Below, one piece after another: positions 8,640 to 19,990 of a stretch of 64,000 nucleotides of DNA. The position numbers and the translations under genes were made by a program. The notes under the pieces were generated by a model, which did no database searches, had not been told where the DNA came from, and was given only the letters and a program-made list of their open reading frames with translations. The stretch's first letter is position 1; every line of letters starts with the position of its first letter. Source of the stretch: Symbiodinium natans (taxonomy: Eukaryota; Sar; Dinophyceae; Suessiales; Symbiodiniaceae); the NCBI GenBank assembly GCA_905221605.1, contig CAJNDS010002849.1, positions 1-64,000 on the forward strand, read 5' to 3'.

Positions 8640-10559
8640 TTGAGAGCAGGGCGAACGAAAGATACCAAATTTAAAGCAGCTAGCCCCGAAGACGGCGCAG
8701 CCTGTGCTTCTCGGCCAGGGCTTATACGTGCAGTTGCCGCAGCAAAGGGTTCGAACTTTGGCAGAGTTGCAAGCCGTAAGCTTAGACTGCCTGGCAGAAT
8801 TTGTTTGCGCTTGTTGCGGAAACTCGGGTGCAGCATGTCCTTGAAAAGAGGGGGAGGGGACTCCCCCCACTCCACCCCCTTGCGTTCCGGGCTCTTTCGA
8901 TGGGCCCCCGCCCCCCCCACCGTTCTGCGTGTGACCTTGAATTCTTGAGATATTAGGCCAAAGGTCCCCAAGCTCTGTTGACAAGAAGGTTGTAAACAAA
9001 ACATCCCGCAAGCTCCAAGGAGACAGCTCTCGTGACTCGTGACTATGAGATCGAAACAAAGGAGTTTCTTTTCCACTACGAGAAAAGAGCCCCTTTGCAC
9101 GTCAGTAAGGTCGTTTTTGGATGGCACCCCATCCGTATGTCGGGGACGGAAGCGCCATGCGGCGTCGCCCAGTGGAGGTGCAGACTTCTTTTGGGAGAAG
9201 GCGAGCGACTGCAGTCCTTGCACCCCAGCTGGGAAGGGGCTCGGAGCGTGCGGCACATGGGCCAGCCGCGGCTTGTGTCGTCATGGGGATTCATGGATTG
9301 CTCCAAGGTGCATGTGGAAGCTGTCCGACCACTTCTGCACTGAGCTGCTCAGACTGTAGGTGACACCAGACTGTGGTTGTGCACACACGCGCGAGACTCG
9401 TTGAGAGCACATGGAGCCGTCCAGCAGCTAGGAGACGCCGATGCCTCTCCGGGAGTCTCGCGTGCCAAGTGAGGTCTCGGAGACCCCGAAGGTCCTCTTC
9501 TCAGCCTACGAAGATGTTGCTAGCACAGGATACAGAGGTGAGGACTCTCAGCATCTCTCAGCACTCCCCACTGCAGGCGATCTGTTGCCTGCAGCCAAGG
9601 GTGGGCTGCACATAGCGGTATTCGCTTATCAACCCCCTTGGGAAACCCTCGTCGTCTCAAGGCAGGAGGTGCGTGCTGTGGGTGTGCAAGGTTGCGAGCT
9701 GCGAGCTCAGGATGACTGCGACAGAGGTACAGAACGGACACATGGCACAGGAAAGGCGAAGGAAGACATCCACCCAAGCCTCCGACAAGCCTGGCCCTAC
9801 GAGTACTGCAGACGCGGACGCACCACGCAAAATCTCGCACGTCGGTCAATGCTCCGAGTCTCAGAGCCTCTTCTGCCTCTGCGAGGGAGATCGCGCACAA
9901 GGGCCGGCTGCCCCGACGCTCTGAAAACGAGTCGCACACGGGTGATCCGCAGCTCTCGGCAGAAGCGAAGCTGGGCAAGCGGTCTTTTGGCGCAAGGGAA
10001 AGCGGAGTTCACATTGAACGCGACCAGGCAACATGAAGCCAGCTACGACTGGCAGCGCTGGACAGTCCGGGGGTGAAGCGGTCTTTTGTCGCGGGCTCGG
10101 TGCTGCTCACGTTGGGTGTGGCTACTGCACGACAAGGCAACATGCTGGCCAGCGTTGAACGGTCTAGGAAACACTGTCACACTTAGTGAAAGAGTGGCGG
10201 CGCGAGTCCTGCAGCTTTTGCTGAAAAAACGTTTCGGCCGACTCCGCAGGCCTGTCCTTGGACAGGATTCGATGATGCTCCGTCCGCCAATGCACAGTAG
10301 ACCTAGGCCTTCCAGACTCCACTAGTGTCGCTCTAGCAGAGGCACGGCACGGATCACTGCCACGGCCGCATTTTGAACCGGTGACTTAAAACTAAGGACT
10401 TGGACGGAGGCACGGAAGGGACATATAACGCACATGACCCAGGGTACGCAAAGGAAGACATGCGGCCAAGCCTCCGGCAGGCGTGGCCCTACGAGCACTG
10501 GAAAGTCTCTTTTAAGGACCTTGCACACCCGGACGCACTGAGTCAATGACATTTCATCC
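8640..10559 (+). repeat. GC-rich modules 4-5, unit 1
   Basis: Nearly identical to 26554-28514 and recognisable but diverged at 43451-45399. It contains a G/C hairpin at 8850-8867 (7-bp perfect stem, GGGA loop). The two 211-codon plus-strand frames (9441-10076 and 27357-27992) match between units 1 and 2 but are not intact in unit 3, so coding is not supported. Confidence 0.7.
8850..8867 (+). other. GC hairpin, unit 1
   Basis: GGGGGAG and CTCCCCC form a perfect 7-bp stem with a 4-base loop. The same sequence is at 26760-26777 in unit 2. The surrounding G and C runs could also form alternative structures. Confidence 0.7.
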
Positions 10560-12639
10560 ACGTCAGTCAACCCCCAAGTACACCCCAAGTACAGCATGAG
10601 ATCCCCTTCTGCCTCCGCGAGGATCGCGCACAAGGGCTGGCTTCCCCGAGGCGCTGAAAACGCATCGCACGCGTGGCATCCGCAGCCCTCGGCAGGAGCG
10701 AAGCTGGGCAAGCGTCATTTTGGCGCGAACTCGGGGAAAGCGCAGTTCACATTGAGCGCGACCAGGCAGCATGAAGCCAGCTGAGTCTGGCAACGGTTCA
10801 GCTTGGGTGTGGGAGACAGGGCTAATTAGCCCAGCAGGAGAATGCCGAAGCAAACTGTTCGACATGGGCATCTCTTCGATCTCTCGATCCGCGGGGAGTG
10901 CGCAAAGGCCACGTTTGACTAGTCGGAGTCGGCACCAGCCATTGGGGTGCCCCAGAACGGGTGGATGCGTCCGCCGAAGTAAAGCCAACAACGATGGCTT
11001 CAAACCGAAAAACATGCTACGAGCAGGTACGTATGAGACTTGGCCCCTTGCTGGCAGAGTCCAGACGAGCCTGGAAGTCACGATGGCGGACTCAGCTTCG
11101 ATGCATGAGACCAGAAAACACCGCTTGCTTGACTCTGCGTGGAATGCGTAGTGCTTGCGTGCGGCCACGGAGCATGATGACCACCGGTTGGCCAAACGAA
11201 TGAGTCTGCGGAAGTAAAGCCAGCAGCGACGGCTTCAAACCGTAAAGGACTCGAGGCATGTTGCCTTGACAAGACCAACAGAGTCTAGTTTCTGCAGAGG
11301 CCACAATGTTGGAGGGTGCAGCATGAATGCATGAGACTGAGATGGAAAGCACTGCTCACACTCTGCATGGCTCCGGCGCGGCCACAAAGGGAGTGCAGGG
11401 CCCAGCTTGGCGGAAGAATGTCGGAACAAACCGTGAAACGTGTGCCTTGCAGACATCACGCCGCGAGGGGCCAACAAACGCATGTGCGAAAGAGAAGCCA
11501 GCAGCGACAGCTTCAACCAGAGAAACATTCTAGGCACGGCCACACGTAAACGAGATCTTGGGGCACACAGCAACTTCGCGCTCCGGGCTGTCGGACGTGT
11601 TGGGTGCTCTTTGCTGCGACCAGCTGGAGGGCATCTGCAGATGTTGCATGAGATGTAAGGCTGTGTCACCAAGGTTGGGACACTGCACACCTTCGCATGC
11701 CTTGCTTTCCTCATGCATAGTTTCCACACCTGCAACGGGTGCGGCATGCCCGTCGTGAATGCAAGCGGCGCAGGCCTTGTCTCTTCTTGATGGCCCAAGA
11801 TGCTCAATCTCCTACAAATGCCGTGATCGGACACGTGGTCGGACAGGCTAAGGGCGATGCATGATCGTAGCGGTAAGCAGGAGCAGCGCTAGAAAACCCA
11901 TCTCTAGCAGTATCAGTATTAGCAGCATGGGCATCTAAGCACCTCGTTTCAGGGCAACCGGCCTCTTCAGCAGTACAGGGGTTCGCCGTGAGCTGTTGCT
12001 CACAGCTTGCTGGTTCTTAGAAGACTGGGCTCACGAAGTGGCACGGGCAACATGGACTTCGTTGAGCAAGCGGCAAGGCTCACAGGAAGTTGAGCAAAGT
12101 CGGGAATAGTCGGGAAATCATGCTGACATTGGCCTCCACAAGGTTTCAACCGGAAAAACATTCTAGTCACGCATGAAACTTGGCGCCTCGGTAGCAGAGT
12201 TTGGCTGGCCGCGACCTCTACAGCACAAAATGCATGTTTTTCGCGCTGCTGGATGAGCGGTCTTGCACGGGAGAATGCTATAAAACGAGGATTCTGCAAA
12301 GCTTATTATGCGTGCCCATGCCTTCCCGGAGTGCACTGTGCAGACCATCCTGCGCGAAAGGCGCGCCTCGATTTCTCTACGCCACCTTTTTTGGCCGCGG
12401 CCACATGTAAAAGAGAGAGTGCGACCTCTTGGGGCACACAGCACCTTCGCGCTCCGGGCTGTCGGACGTGTTGGGTGCTCTTTGCTGCGACCAGCTGGAG
12501 GGCATCTGCAGATGTTGCATGAGATGTACGACTTTCTGCTGCTCAAGGCATCCAAGAGGATGACGCCGGGAAACTGCTGAGCCGGAAGGTCTGGAGACAA
12601 AAGTACTCCGCCAAAAACTTGGACAAGGGCCACGTTAAG
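10560..12639 (+). repeat. Block of ~230-280 bp repeats, unit 1
   Basis: Monomers share a core resembling AAGTAAAGCCAGCAGCGA followed by GGCTTCAAACC and CATTCTA or CATGCTA. Cores lie near 10980, 11213, 11489 and, weaker, 12140. The minus strand has an equal-length 210-codon frame here and in unit 2, but not in unit 3. No protein domain is seen. Confidence 0.7.
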
Positions 12640-15329
12640 CACGGAACATACAAAAGCATCCACCACTGCCTGGCTCAAATCTGAGTTGAACAACTCATGG
12701 GTCGCCTTGCAGCGATTCCGAACTAACTGGACTCTGCCTCTGTCCCCTGTAACTGCGCGTCGAGCCGTTCCTACAGACACCTCCAAGCCAACAGGCCGAG
12801 CAGCAACACGCGCCCAGCCGCCATGGAAGCTGCACTTAGCTGGGAAAGCAAGCGGGCATCGGCCTGCACGAGGCCTCAGTCATCCATCAGCACCATCAAC
12901 AAAAATCGCGCCTTTCCACGTATTCTCAAAGCATGGGCTTGATGCAGCTTTGCCGGGGTCTGCAGGACCCCGGCTGTGACGGCTGTGCGTCTCAACGCAT
13001 CAACGCAGCAGCAAGTGCCAGCACAGGACAGCACTCGACACCTTCAGGGGGAGAGGGCAACGCACTCACAGGGCCCAGCAGATTCTCACACCTGACAAAC
13101 GAAAGGCCTCCCGGACGTGCTCAAAGCCTCAAAGCGGTTGAAGTCACAAGCTTCTTCGTGAAGGGTTGATACTCAGGGCACGGGGGGGCCACGTGGTGCT
13201 GGATGCAGGATGTGTGAACTGTGGCGAGCCAGTGGTTGGTGGCGTCGCAGCGGCTGATTTGGCACGCCTTGCGTGTGCAGGCTGCCCTGATGCAGCAAGG
13301 CGAACGAGGCTGCGAAGGTCGCCAAAACTAGTGACAACTCAGCCCAGCTCATCAACATCGGAGTTGTAGCTCGAGCGGGGCCTGGTGCAAGGATATCTGC
13401 AGGATTGGTAGTCAACTCGAACGCGCACAAAGGCACGCTTCGCACCCTCTTACGCGAGACGAGTCACTGCACATCCACCAGTGTCTGGCTCAAATCTGAG
13501 TTGCGCATGAACAACTCATGGGTCACCTTGCAGCGATTCCGAACTGGACTTTGCCTCTGTCCCCTGTAACTGCGCGTCGAGCCGTTCCTACAGACACCTC
13601 CAAGCCAACAGGCCGAGCAGCAACACGCGCCCAGCCGCCATGGAAGCTGCACTTAGCTGGGAAAGCAAGCGGGCATCGGCCTGCACGAGGCCTCAGTCAT
13701 CCATCAGCACCATCAACAAAAATCGCGCCTTTCCACGTGTTCTCAAAGCATGGGCTTGATGCAGCTTTGCCGGGGTCTGCAGGACCCCGGCTGTGACGGC
13801 TGTGCCTCTCAACGCATCAACGCAGCAGCAAGTGCGTGCCAGCACAGGACAGCACTCGACACCTTCAGGGGGAGAGGGCAACGCACTCACAGGGTCCAGC
13901 AGATTCTCACACCTGACAAACGAAAGGCCTCCCGGACGTGCTCAAAGCCTCAAAGCGGTTGAAGTCACAAGCTTCTTCGTGAAGGGTTGATACTCAGGGC
14001 ACGGGGGGGCCACGTGGCGCTGGATGCAGGATGTGTGAACTGTGGTGAGCCAGTGGTTGGTGGCGTCGCAGCGGCTGATTTGGCACGCCTTGCGTGTGCA
14101 GGCTGCCCTGATGCAGCAAGGCGAACGAGGCTGCGAAGGTCGCCAAAACTAGTGACAACTCAGCCCAGCTCATCAACATCGGAGTTGTAGCTCGAGCGGG
14201 GCCTGGCGCAAGGATATCTGCAGGATTGGTAGTCAACTCGAACGCGCACAAAGGCACGCTTCGCACCCTCTTACGCGAGACGAGTCACTGCACATCCACC
14301 AGTGTCTGGCTCAAATCTGAGTTGCGCATGAACAACTCATGGGTCACCTTGCAGCGATTCCGAACTGGACTTTGCCTCTGTCCCCTGTAACTGCGCGTCG
14401 AGCCGTTCCTACAGACACCTCCAAGCCAACAGGCCGAGCAGCAACACGCGCCCAGCCGCCTGGGAAGCTGCACTTAGCTGGGAAAGCAAGCGGGCATCGG
14501 CCTGCACGAGGCCTCAGTCATCCATCAGCACCATCAACAAACATCGCGCCTTTCCACGTGTTCTCAAAGCATGGGCTTGATGCAGCTTTGCCGGGGTCTG
14601 CAGGACCCCGGCTGTGACGGCTGTGCCTCTCAACGCATCAACGCAGCAGCAAGTGCGTGCCAGCACAGGACAGCACTCGACACCTTCAGGGGGAGAGGGC
14701 AACGCACTCACAGGGTCCAGCAGATTCTCACACCTGACAAACGAAAGGCCTCCCGGACGTGCTCAAAGCCTCAAAGAAGTTGAAGTCACAAGCTTCTTCG
14801 CGCAGGGGTAATACTCAGGGCACGGGGAGGCCACGTGGTGCTGGATGCAGGATGAGCCAGTGGTTGGTGGCGTCGCAGCGGCTGATTTGGCACGCCTTGC
14901 GTGTGCAGGCTGCCCTGACGCAGCAAGGCGAACGAAGCTGCGAAGGTCGCCAAAACTAGAGGCAACTCAGCCCAGCTCATCAACATCGGAGTCGTAGCTC
15001 CAGCGGGGCCACTGGTGCAAGGGTATCCGCAGGATTGGTAGTCAACTCGAACGCGCACAAAGGCACGATCCGCACCCTCTTACGCGAGACGAGTCACTGC
15101 ACATCCACCAGTGTCTGGCTCAAATCTGAGTTGCGCATGAACAACTCATGGGTCACCTTGCAGCGATTCCGAACTGGACTCTGCCTCTGTCCCCTGTAAC
15201 TGTGCGTCCTACAAGCCAACAGGCCAAACAGCAACACTCGCCCATTCTGCACGCTATGGATCACGTGGGATGACGGGCCGGGGGTCCCTGCGACACAAGG
15301 GCTTTTCACCGGTAGCCACATCAAGCTTC
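12640..15329 (+). repeat. Nested tandem array of unit 1 (~821-bp period)
   Basis: The marker AACAACTCATGGGTC recurs at 12689, 13510, 14331 and 15140, giving periods of 821, 821 and 809 bp, with a partial fourth period. The first two periods are almost identical; the third diverges towards its end. Each period carries a perfect hairpin (12953-12973, 13770-13790, 14591-14611). The monomer is a relative of the 0.78-kb monomers in unit 3. No gene is recognised. Confidence 0.9.
12953..12973 (+). other. Perfect hairpin in 821-bp monomer
   Basis: CCGGGGTC and GACCCCGG form an 8-bp perfect stem around TGCAG. It is repeated at 13770-13790 and 14591-14611. The related monomers of unit 3 have lost it. 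Confidence 0.85.
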
Positions 15330-16690
15330 GTACCTGCGTCGCACCCTTCTATGGGGGAAAATTACTGCGCATCCACCGCTCCCTTTCCCAAGTCTGAACT
15401 GCTCATAAACAGCACCTGGGTCAGCTTGCTTTGGTTGTGAAGTGGATTCTGCTTCTTTCCCGTTTCATTGTGCGTCGAGCATGCGGACAAAGGCCCACAT
15501 CAAGCTAGGAGCGTCTCAGCACGTGCCTGTTTCAAACCCTTTTATGCGGGGCGAGTTGCTGCACATCCACCGCTGTCTGGCCCACATCTGAACTACGGAT
15601 GACGAACATCTTTCATTCGGCCTTCAATGTATGGGGTGTTGCCCGAAAAGTCCTGCAAAGGAATGGGCCGTTGGGAAAAGCCCTTTAAACGGGGAACCCT
15701 TACTAACAAGGGAACCGACCATGTGGTTTTTTAGGGCTTAGGGCTTAGATATGGTAAATCGGATTGCTTCCCTTTCAGGGTATCGCAGCTGAAGCTCTTT
15801 AACAGAGCATCTGGGAAATAATTCTTAATTTGAGATACTTAACAGAATCTCAGAAGGCCCAGGAAATGGTGCCGAAAATACGGGTGCCCTTTATTATTGG
15901 CGGTACTCCGAATGAAATCGCCATGTGAAGCAGAGGTCTGTCTCAAGAGTTTCCAGACAAGGATACCCTGACTTTCACCCGGACATCACACACATCGCAC
16001 ACCTGCTGAAAAAATTGCTGTATCTTGCTCCCAAATCGACGACAAGCACTCGACCCTTCTCAGAACCGCTGAGACCCTCAGACATAAGCTGTGTCAGCCA
16101 AGTCGCTCCGCCTTTGCCAGGTGGCCCACTGCTCCATGCACAAAGACTATAGGTTTGTGTCACTCCCACAGGTTAAACTGGTGTAGAGTTACCCCGGCAA
16201 ACTGGCACAGGTGAAGGTATGAAGTCGCCCCAGCGGGTGCTATGTCAACACAAAGTGCAAATAGTGCAAGGACCAACTACCCCGGCGGCACATGGGACTA
16301 AACATGGCTTCTTGAGGTGTGTTTGGAGGCGGAACCCGATGGAAACGATGTTACCCTGTGAGCTGCGAAGAGTGGGTGTTTTGAACTCGGTTTTGCACTC
16401 ACTGAAGCGGTCCGTGAAGGAAGTGGACTTGAAACAATACTGCAAAAGCCCAGGGAATCCGGATTCGTCGAGCTCGAAACCATGTAGCTTTTCTTTGAAC
16501 CCCAAAGCTTGGACAGTGAGAATGGACGTTCAGGACTCGCGGCACGAGGCAGCGCCGACACATCTGCAAATAGCTGACAGGTCTGATGGGCAGTTTCGCA
16601 ACTTCAGAGTAGGACTTTTTGAGTTGGGGATTGTTGGCTTTTGTGTTCCAGTCTCGGCAGAGACTTGCGCAGTGCTTCAGCATTGAAAAA
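15330..16690 (+). other. Segment largely specific to unit 1
   Basis: After the end of the nested array (to about 15600), the sequence to about 16590 has no counterpart in units 2 or 3. It is less GC-rich and contains a candidate open frame at 16219-16686. Two TTAGGG motifs occur near 15733-15748. It may be an old insertion, or ancestral sequence lost from the other units. Confidence 0.6.
16219..16686 (+). CDS. Candidate small protein, unknown function
   Basis: The ATG at 16219 opens a 155-codon frame ending at TGA 16684-16686. The predicted product is soluble and serine-rich in the middle (SSSSKP near residue 83) and shows no membrane segment, signal peptide or domain that I recognise. The last ~30 codons overlap sequence also present in unit 3 (about 57960-58040) and, inverted, in unit 2. 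There the frame agrees for about 20 codons and then shifts, so the C terminus is not conserved. No matching open frame exists in the other units for the first 120 codons. It may be an exon, a decayed gene or chance. Confidence 0.25.
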   Translation: MKSPQRVLCQHKVQIVQGPTTPAAHGTKHGFLRCVWRRNPMETMLPCELRRVGVLNSVLHSLKRSVKEVDLKQYCKSPGNPDSSSSKPCSFSLNPKAWTVRMDVQDSRHEAAPTHLQIADRSDGQFRNFRVGLFELGIVGFCVPVSAETCAVLQH

Positions 16691-16872
16691 ACCGTATAGG
16701 CCTTCGGAGACTTGACAGATGCTGAAGACTTGCAGAAGCAAGACCGGACCATGGTCTTGAGACGACTTTCCCCCAACCTGGACCTAAAGCGACCCGCAGT
16801 CGACTTGTTTGCCAGCAGCTTTGCACTGCGCACCGCGCGGCGATCAGACCAGCCTCTCGAGGCAACCTCTGA

Positions 16873-16915
16873 GCAGGTCACGCGCAGGTCACGCGCAGGT
16901 CACGCGCAGGTCACG
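16873..16915 (+). repeat. 11-bp minisatellite
   Basis: Four copies of GCAGGTCACGC, the last slightly changed. Unit 2 has fewer copies at 33225-33243. Confidence 0.9.
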
Positions 16916-17871
16916 TGGAACCTCGGCAGCACTGGAGCTCTGCTTCAGACCGGTGGACTGGGGTCTAACAGCGTGTGTCCTCAGGACTCCCCTGCATCAC
17001 GGGGCATCTGCGAACGCCATGGGTTTGCCGCCGGCGGTCCCAGAGCCTGTGCCAGGGCGCAAGAATCCAAAGCCTTCCAGTGACATGAGCCGCACCAACT
17101 GCACCAAACGCATCCACCCAATCCGCCCAAACTCTACAGAGTTCTCCGAACGCCGAAGGTCACACCGACAGGCACCACTGGGCCGCCACAGCCCAGAAAA
17201 TCCCGGCACCAGCCTCTTCAGATGTTGCCTCTGGGCGCTCAAAGGCCATGAAGGCTTCAGGCCCCAAACTCGGACATCACCCCACCATCCGCAGAGGGAC
17301 AGGACATCCGTCGGCAGGCCACCTTCAAAGTCCACCCCCCACAGAGGTTTCCCGGTGACCGCGGTTCCGCGCTCCAGGACTCCAGCGCTCCAAGCTGCGC
17401 CAAGCCACTCCAGGCGGCTGTGGGGCCTATGCCGGGCCTATGCGGGGCCTATGCGGTCCTCGGGATGCTGATACCGCGCCTGCAGCCGCACCGCGCCTGC
17501 AGCCGCACCGCGCCTGCTCCGCGTCGAGCGACGAAGGAAAGCGTGAGGAAGAGAGCCTTGTCTGCGCAGTCTGGACCTTCTACTCCAAGGCATCTTGCCA
17601 GCGCCGAGCAGACGGGGACACCGCCAGGGTGGGAGGGGCTTAGCGCCTAGAACTGCTCCGCGTGTTCAGCGTGCCTTCTTCTGCCGCCCAATCATGGGGG
17701 CACCATTCCATCTGCGGCACTTTCACCTTGCCAGCATGGAATCGATGACCCTCCACCAGCCCCTGTCCCAAAGCGCTACAGAGCTCTGGGAGCCAGCCAT
17801 GGGAGAGCGGCCAAGCTGAAGTGGCTCACAAGACACTGTGGGCACCCACCTGCACACAGGCGAGGCGGCAA

Positions 17872-17930
17872 GGTGGAGTAGGTGGAGTAGGTGGAGTATG
17901 TGGAGTAGGTGGAGTAGGTGGAGTAGGTGG
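17872..17930 (+). repeat. 9-bp GTGGAGTAG minisatellite, unit 1
   Basis: About six and a half GTGGAGTAG periods with one GTGGAGTAT variant in the third period. Copy number and variant position are the same in unit 2 (34191-34248), so the tract was copied with the unit and has not changed since. Confidence 0.92.
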
Positions 17931-18579
17931 CGTCAGAGAGAGGGAGAGGCACAACCCGAGTTTTCGGGGCCAAAGGCTTCAGGGCCTTGAAACCCACGGT
18001 GCCTTGACAGTCAAGGCAGGCCCTGAGCCTGCAAGGCCGCCTTTACCGCAGCGGGAGGCTATGGGCAACTCGCGGTGTTGGCTAGTAGGTGGCCAATGAT
18101 GGCCAGGCCCCTTGTAGTGTTTCGGGATGCTTATTCTGGGCAGTTCCCTTGACGTGGCCCGCCACTCGCCCTGACGCAGAGGAGCTCGCATCCGGGATGT
18201 GGAGCCCAGGCGAGCGAAAGGCAGCCGCGCCGCTGCCAGCAACTCAGCAACCGGGCCTGGCCTGTGAAGGGAGCTGGACATGAGCACGCCGCATGTTACA
18301 GTGTTCCCAGCACGAATACTACGTGCCTTTCCGCCACCATGTCGAGTCCAAGCCGATCACCTTTGCTCCTGGGAGCCCCGGGCCGGGAGCTGCTTGGGAC
18401 CTCGCAAGCTCTTCGCCAGCCATGTGCAAGCGCAAACGTGCCCAGGGCTGAAAACACGCTTCCCAGTCCCTGAAAGCCCTGCAGCCGAAGCGCGGCATGC
18501 GCGGCCGCCTTCCCGGAGGGCTCGTGGACCGGGAGGCAGGGATGTGAGGCCCGCTCGCTCAGCGGGGAGCACGCAAATT

Positions 18580-19238
18580 TTCTGAAGAGTCTCAAGCATG
18601 CGGCGTTGGTCAACCTCCAGTCCTGGGCCACGCTGCGCAGGAACACGGACGCCGAGGGCTCCCAGCTGCCCGCAGCATATTTTTTCACGTGGCACGTTGC
18701 CGGTTACCACTCAGAAACTCAGAGAGGATTCAGAGGTCACGGAGTCACCGAGCTCGTCTGTGATTTTCGAGCTCGCGGGGCTGTGGATTCTGAGGGTTCG
18801 AGGGATCGGAGATGTTCGGAGGAGGCAGCGGGTCCCTGGCTCTGGCCGACCGCACTTGCAAAGGAGGCTCAGGCCTCACTCGGGGTAAGGCCGGTCTTGC
18901 CTGCCGGAATGAAGTGTATCCTGCAGCAACTCCAAAAACTCAAAAGGGAGAAATTGTTGCATTTCAAGATTGCCTTTGCTGTCAAAGTTTTGGCACCCGC
19001 CTCCGCCTGCATCACGGTCCGTCTGGGAGGTCCATCGGTCCGACACGTCCACACGGTCGGCTTCGCCGGCCGAGGCACCAGGAGACCACCCACACGTGGC
19101 GGGGATGTAGATGATGTAACTGTAGCGACAGGAGCAGCTGCGCCAGCCGGCATCCAGGGCGATGACTGCCAGACACCGCGACTTTCCAGGCGGAAAGCTC
19201 TCGCTGCTGGGCTGTCGCTACAGCGCAGAGCCCTCTAA
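18580..19238 (+). other. Conserved open frame, unit 1 (coding status unproven)
   Basis: The frame is open upstream and through to 19238 (about 210 codons from a TTG at 18606). The same frame is open in unit 2 (34932-35567) and unit 3 (58718-59377). Relative to unit 1, unit 2 has +9 and -6 bases and unit 3 has +9 and +3, all multiples of three. Against coding: no ATG near the start, a basic and low-complexity composition, and substitutions between units 1 and 2 that include several amino-acid changes (I count about six changed and four silent). A central stretch, MKCILQQLQKLKREKLLHF, looks amphipathic. No domain is recognised. Confidence 0.3.
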
Positions 19239-19990
19239 GATTCTGAGACGGCAAAGGTGAGCATGGGCCGCAAAGCGGGCATGCCAACCACCAGGCCACC
19301 GTCTGTGGGCGATGTAGGCACCCTCAGCACACGCCCGGGCACCAACAATGCCTCCCTGCGCATCAGGGACGCGCTGGAGCCTCTAAGGCCTGCAAGGAGG
19401 AGCCCTGCTGCAGGCTGGGATGGATCGAGCGCCGTGCAGGTGCGGATGCAGTGGCCAAGCCCACAGGCGCGACTTGGCAGCGAGTCTTGAGGAGCCTGCC
19501 TACAGGAGATGCTCGGATGCTCGGGGCCTCGGCGCTTCCCTGCGTCTCGCGCAAGGGCCGGAACTTGCCGAAGAGGCTCAGACCCGGGTCTTTGTCATCT
19601 TTTGGATGCTTTTGGACGGTGCGAGCGCGAGGGAAAAGCAAAGGCACGGCTCTCCGAGTCCGGCGAGTCCTAGTCTACTTTAACCACCCCGCACCGGGCC
19701 CCGGATCCAACCCCCTTTGCCTGGACACCCGCGCAAAGCTCAGCCGAGCGCAGCAAGCAGAAGTCGCAGCTAGTGCGCCCGGGCCAGCAAGCGGAGTCCC
19801 TGCACAAACTTGGAACGCACACCTCAAAATCAGAACAGCACCTATGCCCGCCGTGCCTACAGCGCGGCCTGAGCTGCTTGAGCTTGGCACTAAACGGGGC
19901 CGGGGCCGGCGAAAGGCAGTGGACTACATCCGCAATACGATGTCACTGTGGCTGACTCCCACACTTCGAGATCGTTTGGTGGCCGCGCTA
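19239..19990 (+). repeat. Module 11, unit 1
   Basis: Nearly identical to 35568-36325 and, for its first three quarters, to 59378-60010. Open frames of up to ~180 codons are interrupted differently in each unit by one-base and nine-base indels (for example an A run near 19633 and a repeated GTCTACTT near 36002), so coding is unlikely. Confidence 0.7.

Larger units (their letters stand above)
16691..18579 (+). repeat. Module 9, unit 1, with minisatellites
   Basis: Nearly identical to 33181-34915. It holds an 11-bp minisatellite (16873-16915) and a 9-bp minisatellite (17872-17930). The plus-strand frame from 16809 stops at 17471, whereas in unit 2 one extra base near 33755 fuses it with the next frame (33219-33968). 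The frame is therefore not under consistent constraint. No domain is recognised. Confidence 0.7.

Noticed and set aside
8742-8756. tRNA B-box-like GGTTCGAA
   Set aside because: No acceptor stem, A box or cloverleaf could be drawn around it.
9441-10076. 211-codon plus-strand frame, also at 27357-27992
   Set aside because: Shared only by two nearly identical units and not intact in diverged unit 3; no ATG-linked context or domain.
10563-11195. 210-codon minus-strand frame of equal length in unit 2 (28518-29150)
   Set aside because: Units 1 and 2 are nearly identical DNA here, so equal length is uninformative; unit 3 does not keep it.
15733-15748. Telomere-like TTAGGG motifs
   Set aside because: Only two motifs with an extra base between them; too short to be a telomeric tract.
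17881-17930. Short direct repeats as a CRISPR array
   Set aside because: Nine-base repeats without spacers form a minisatellite, and the context is eukaryotic.
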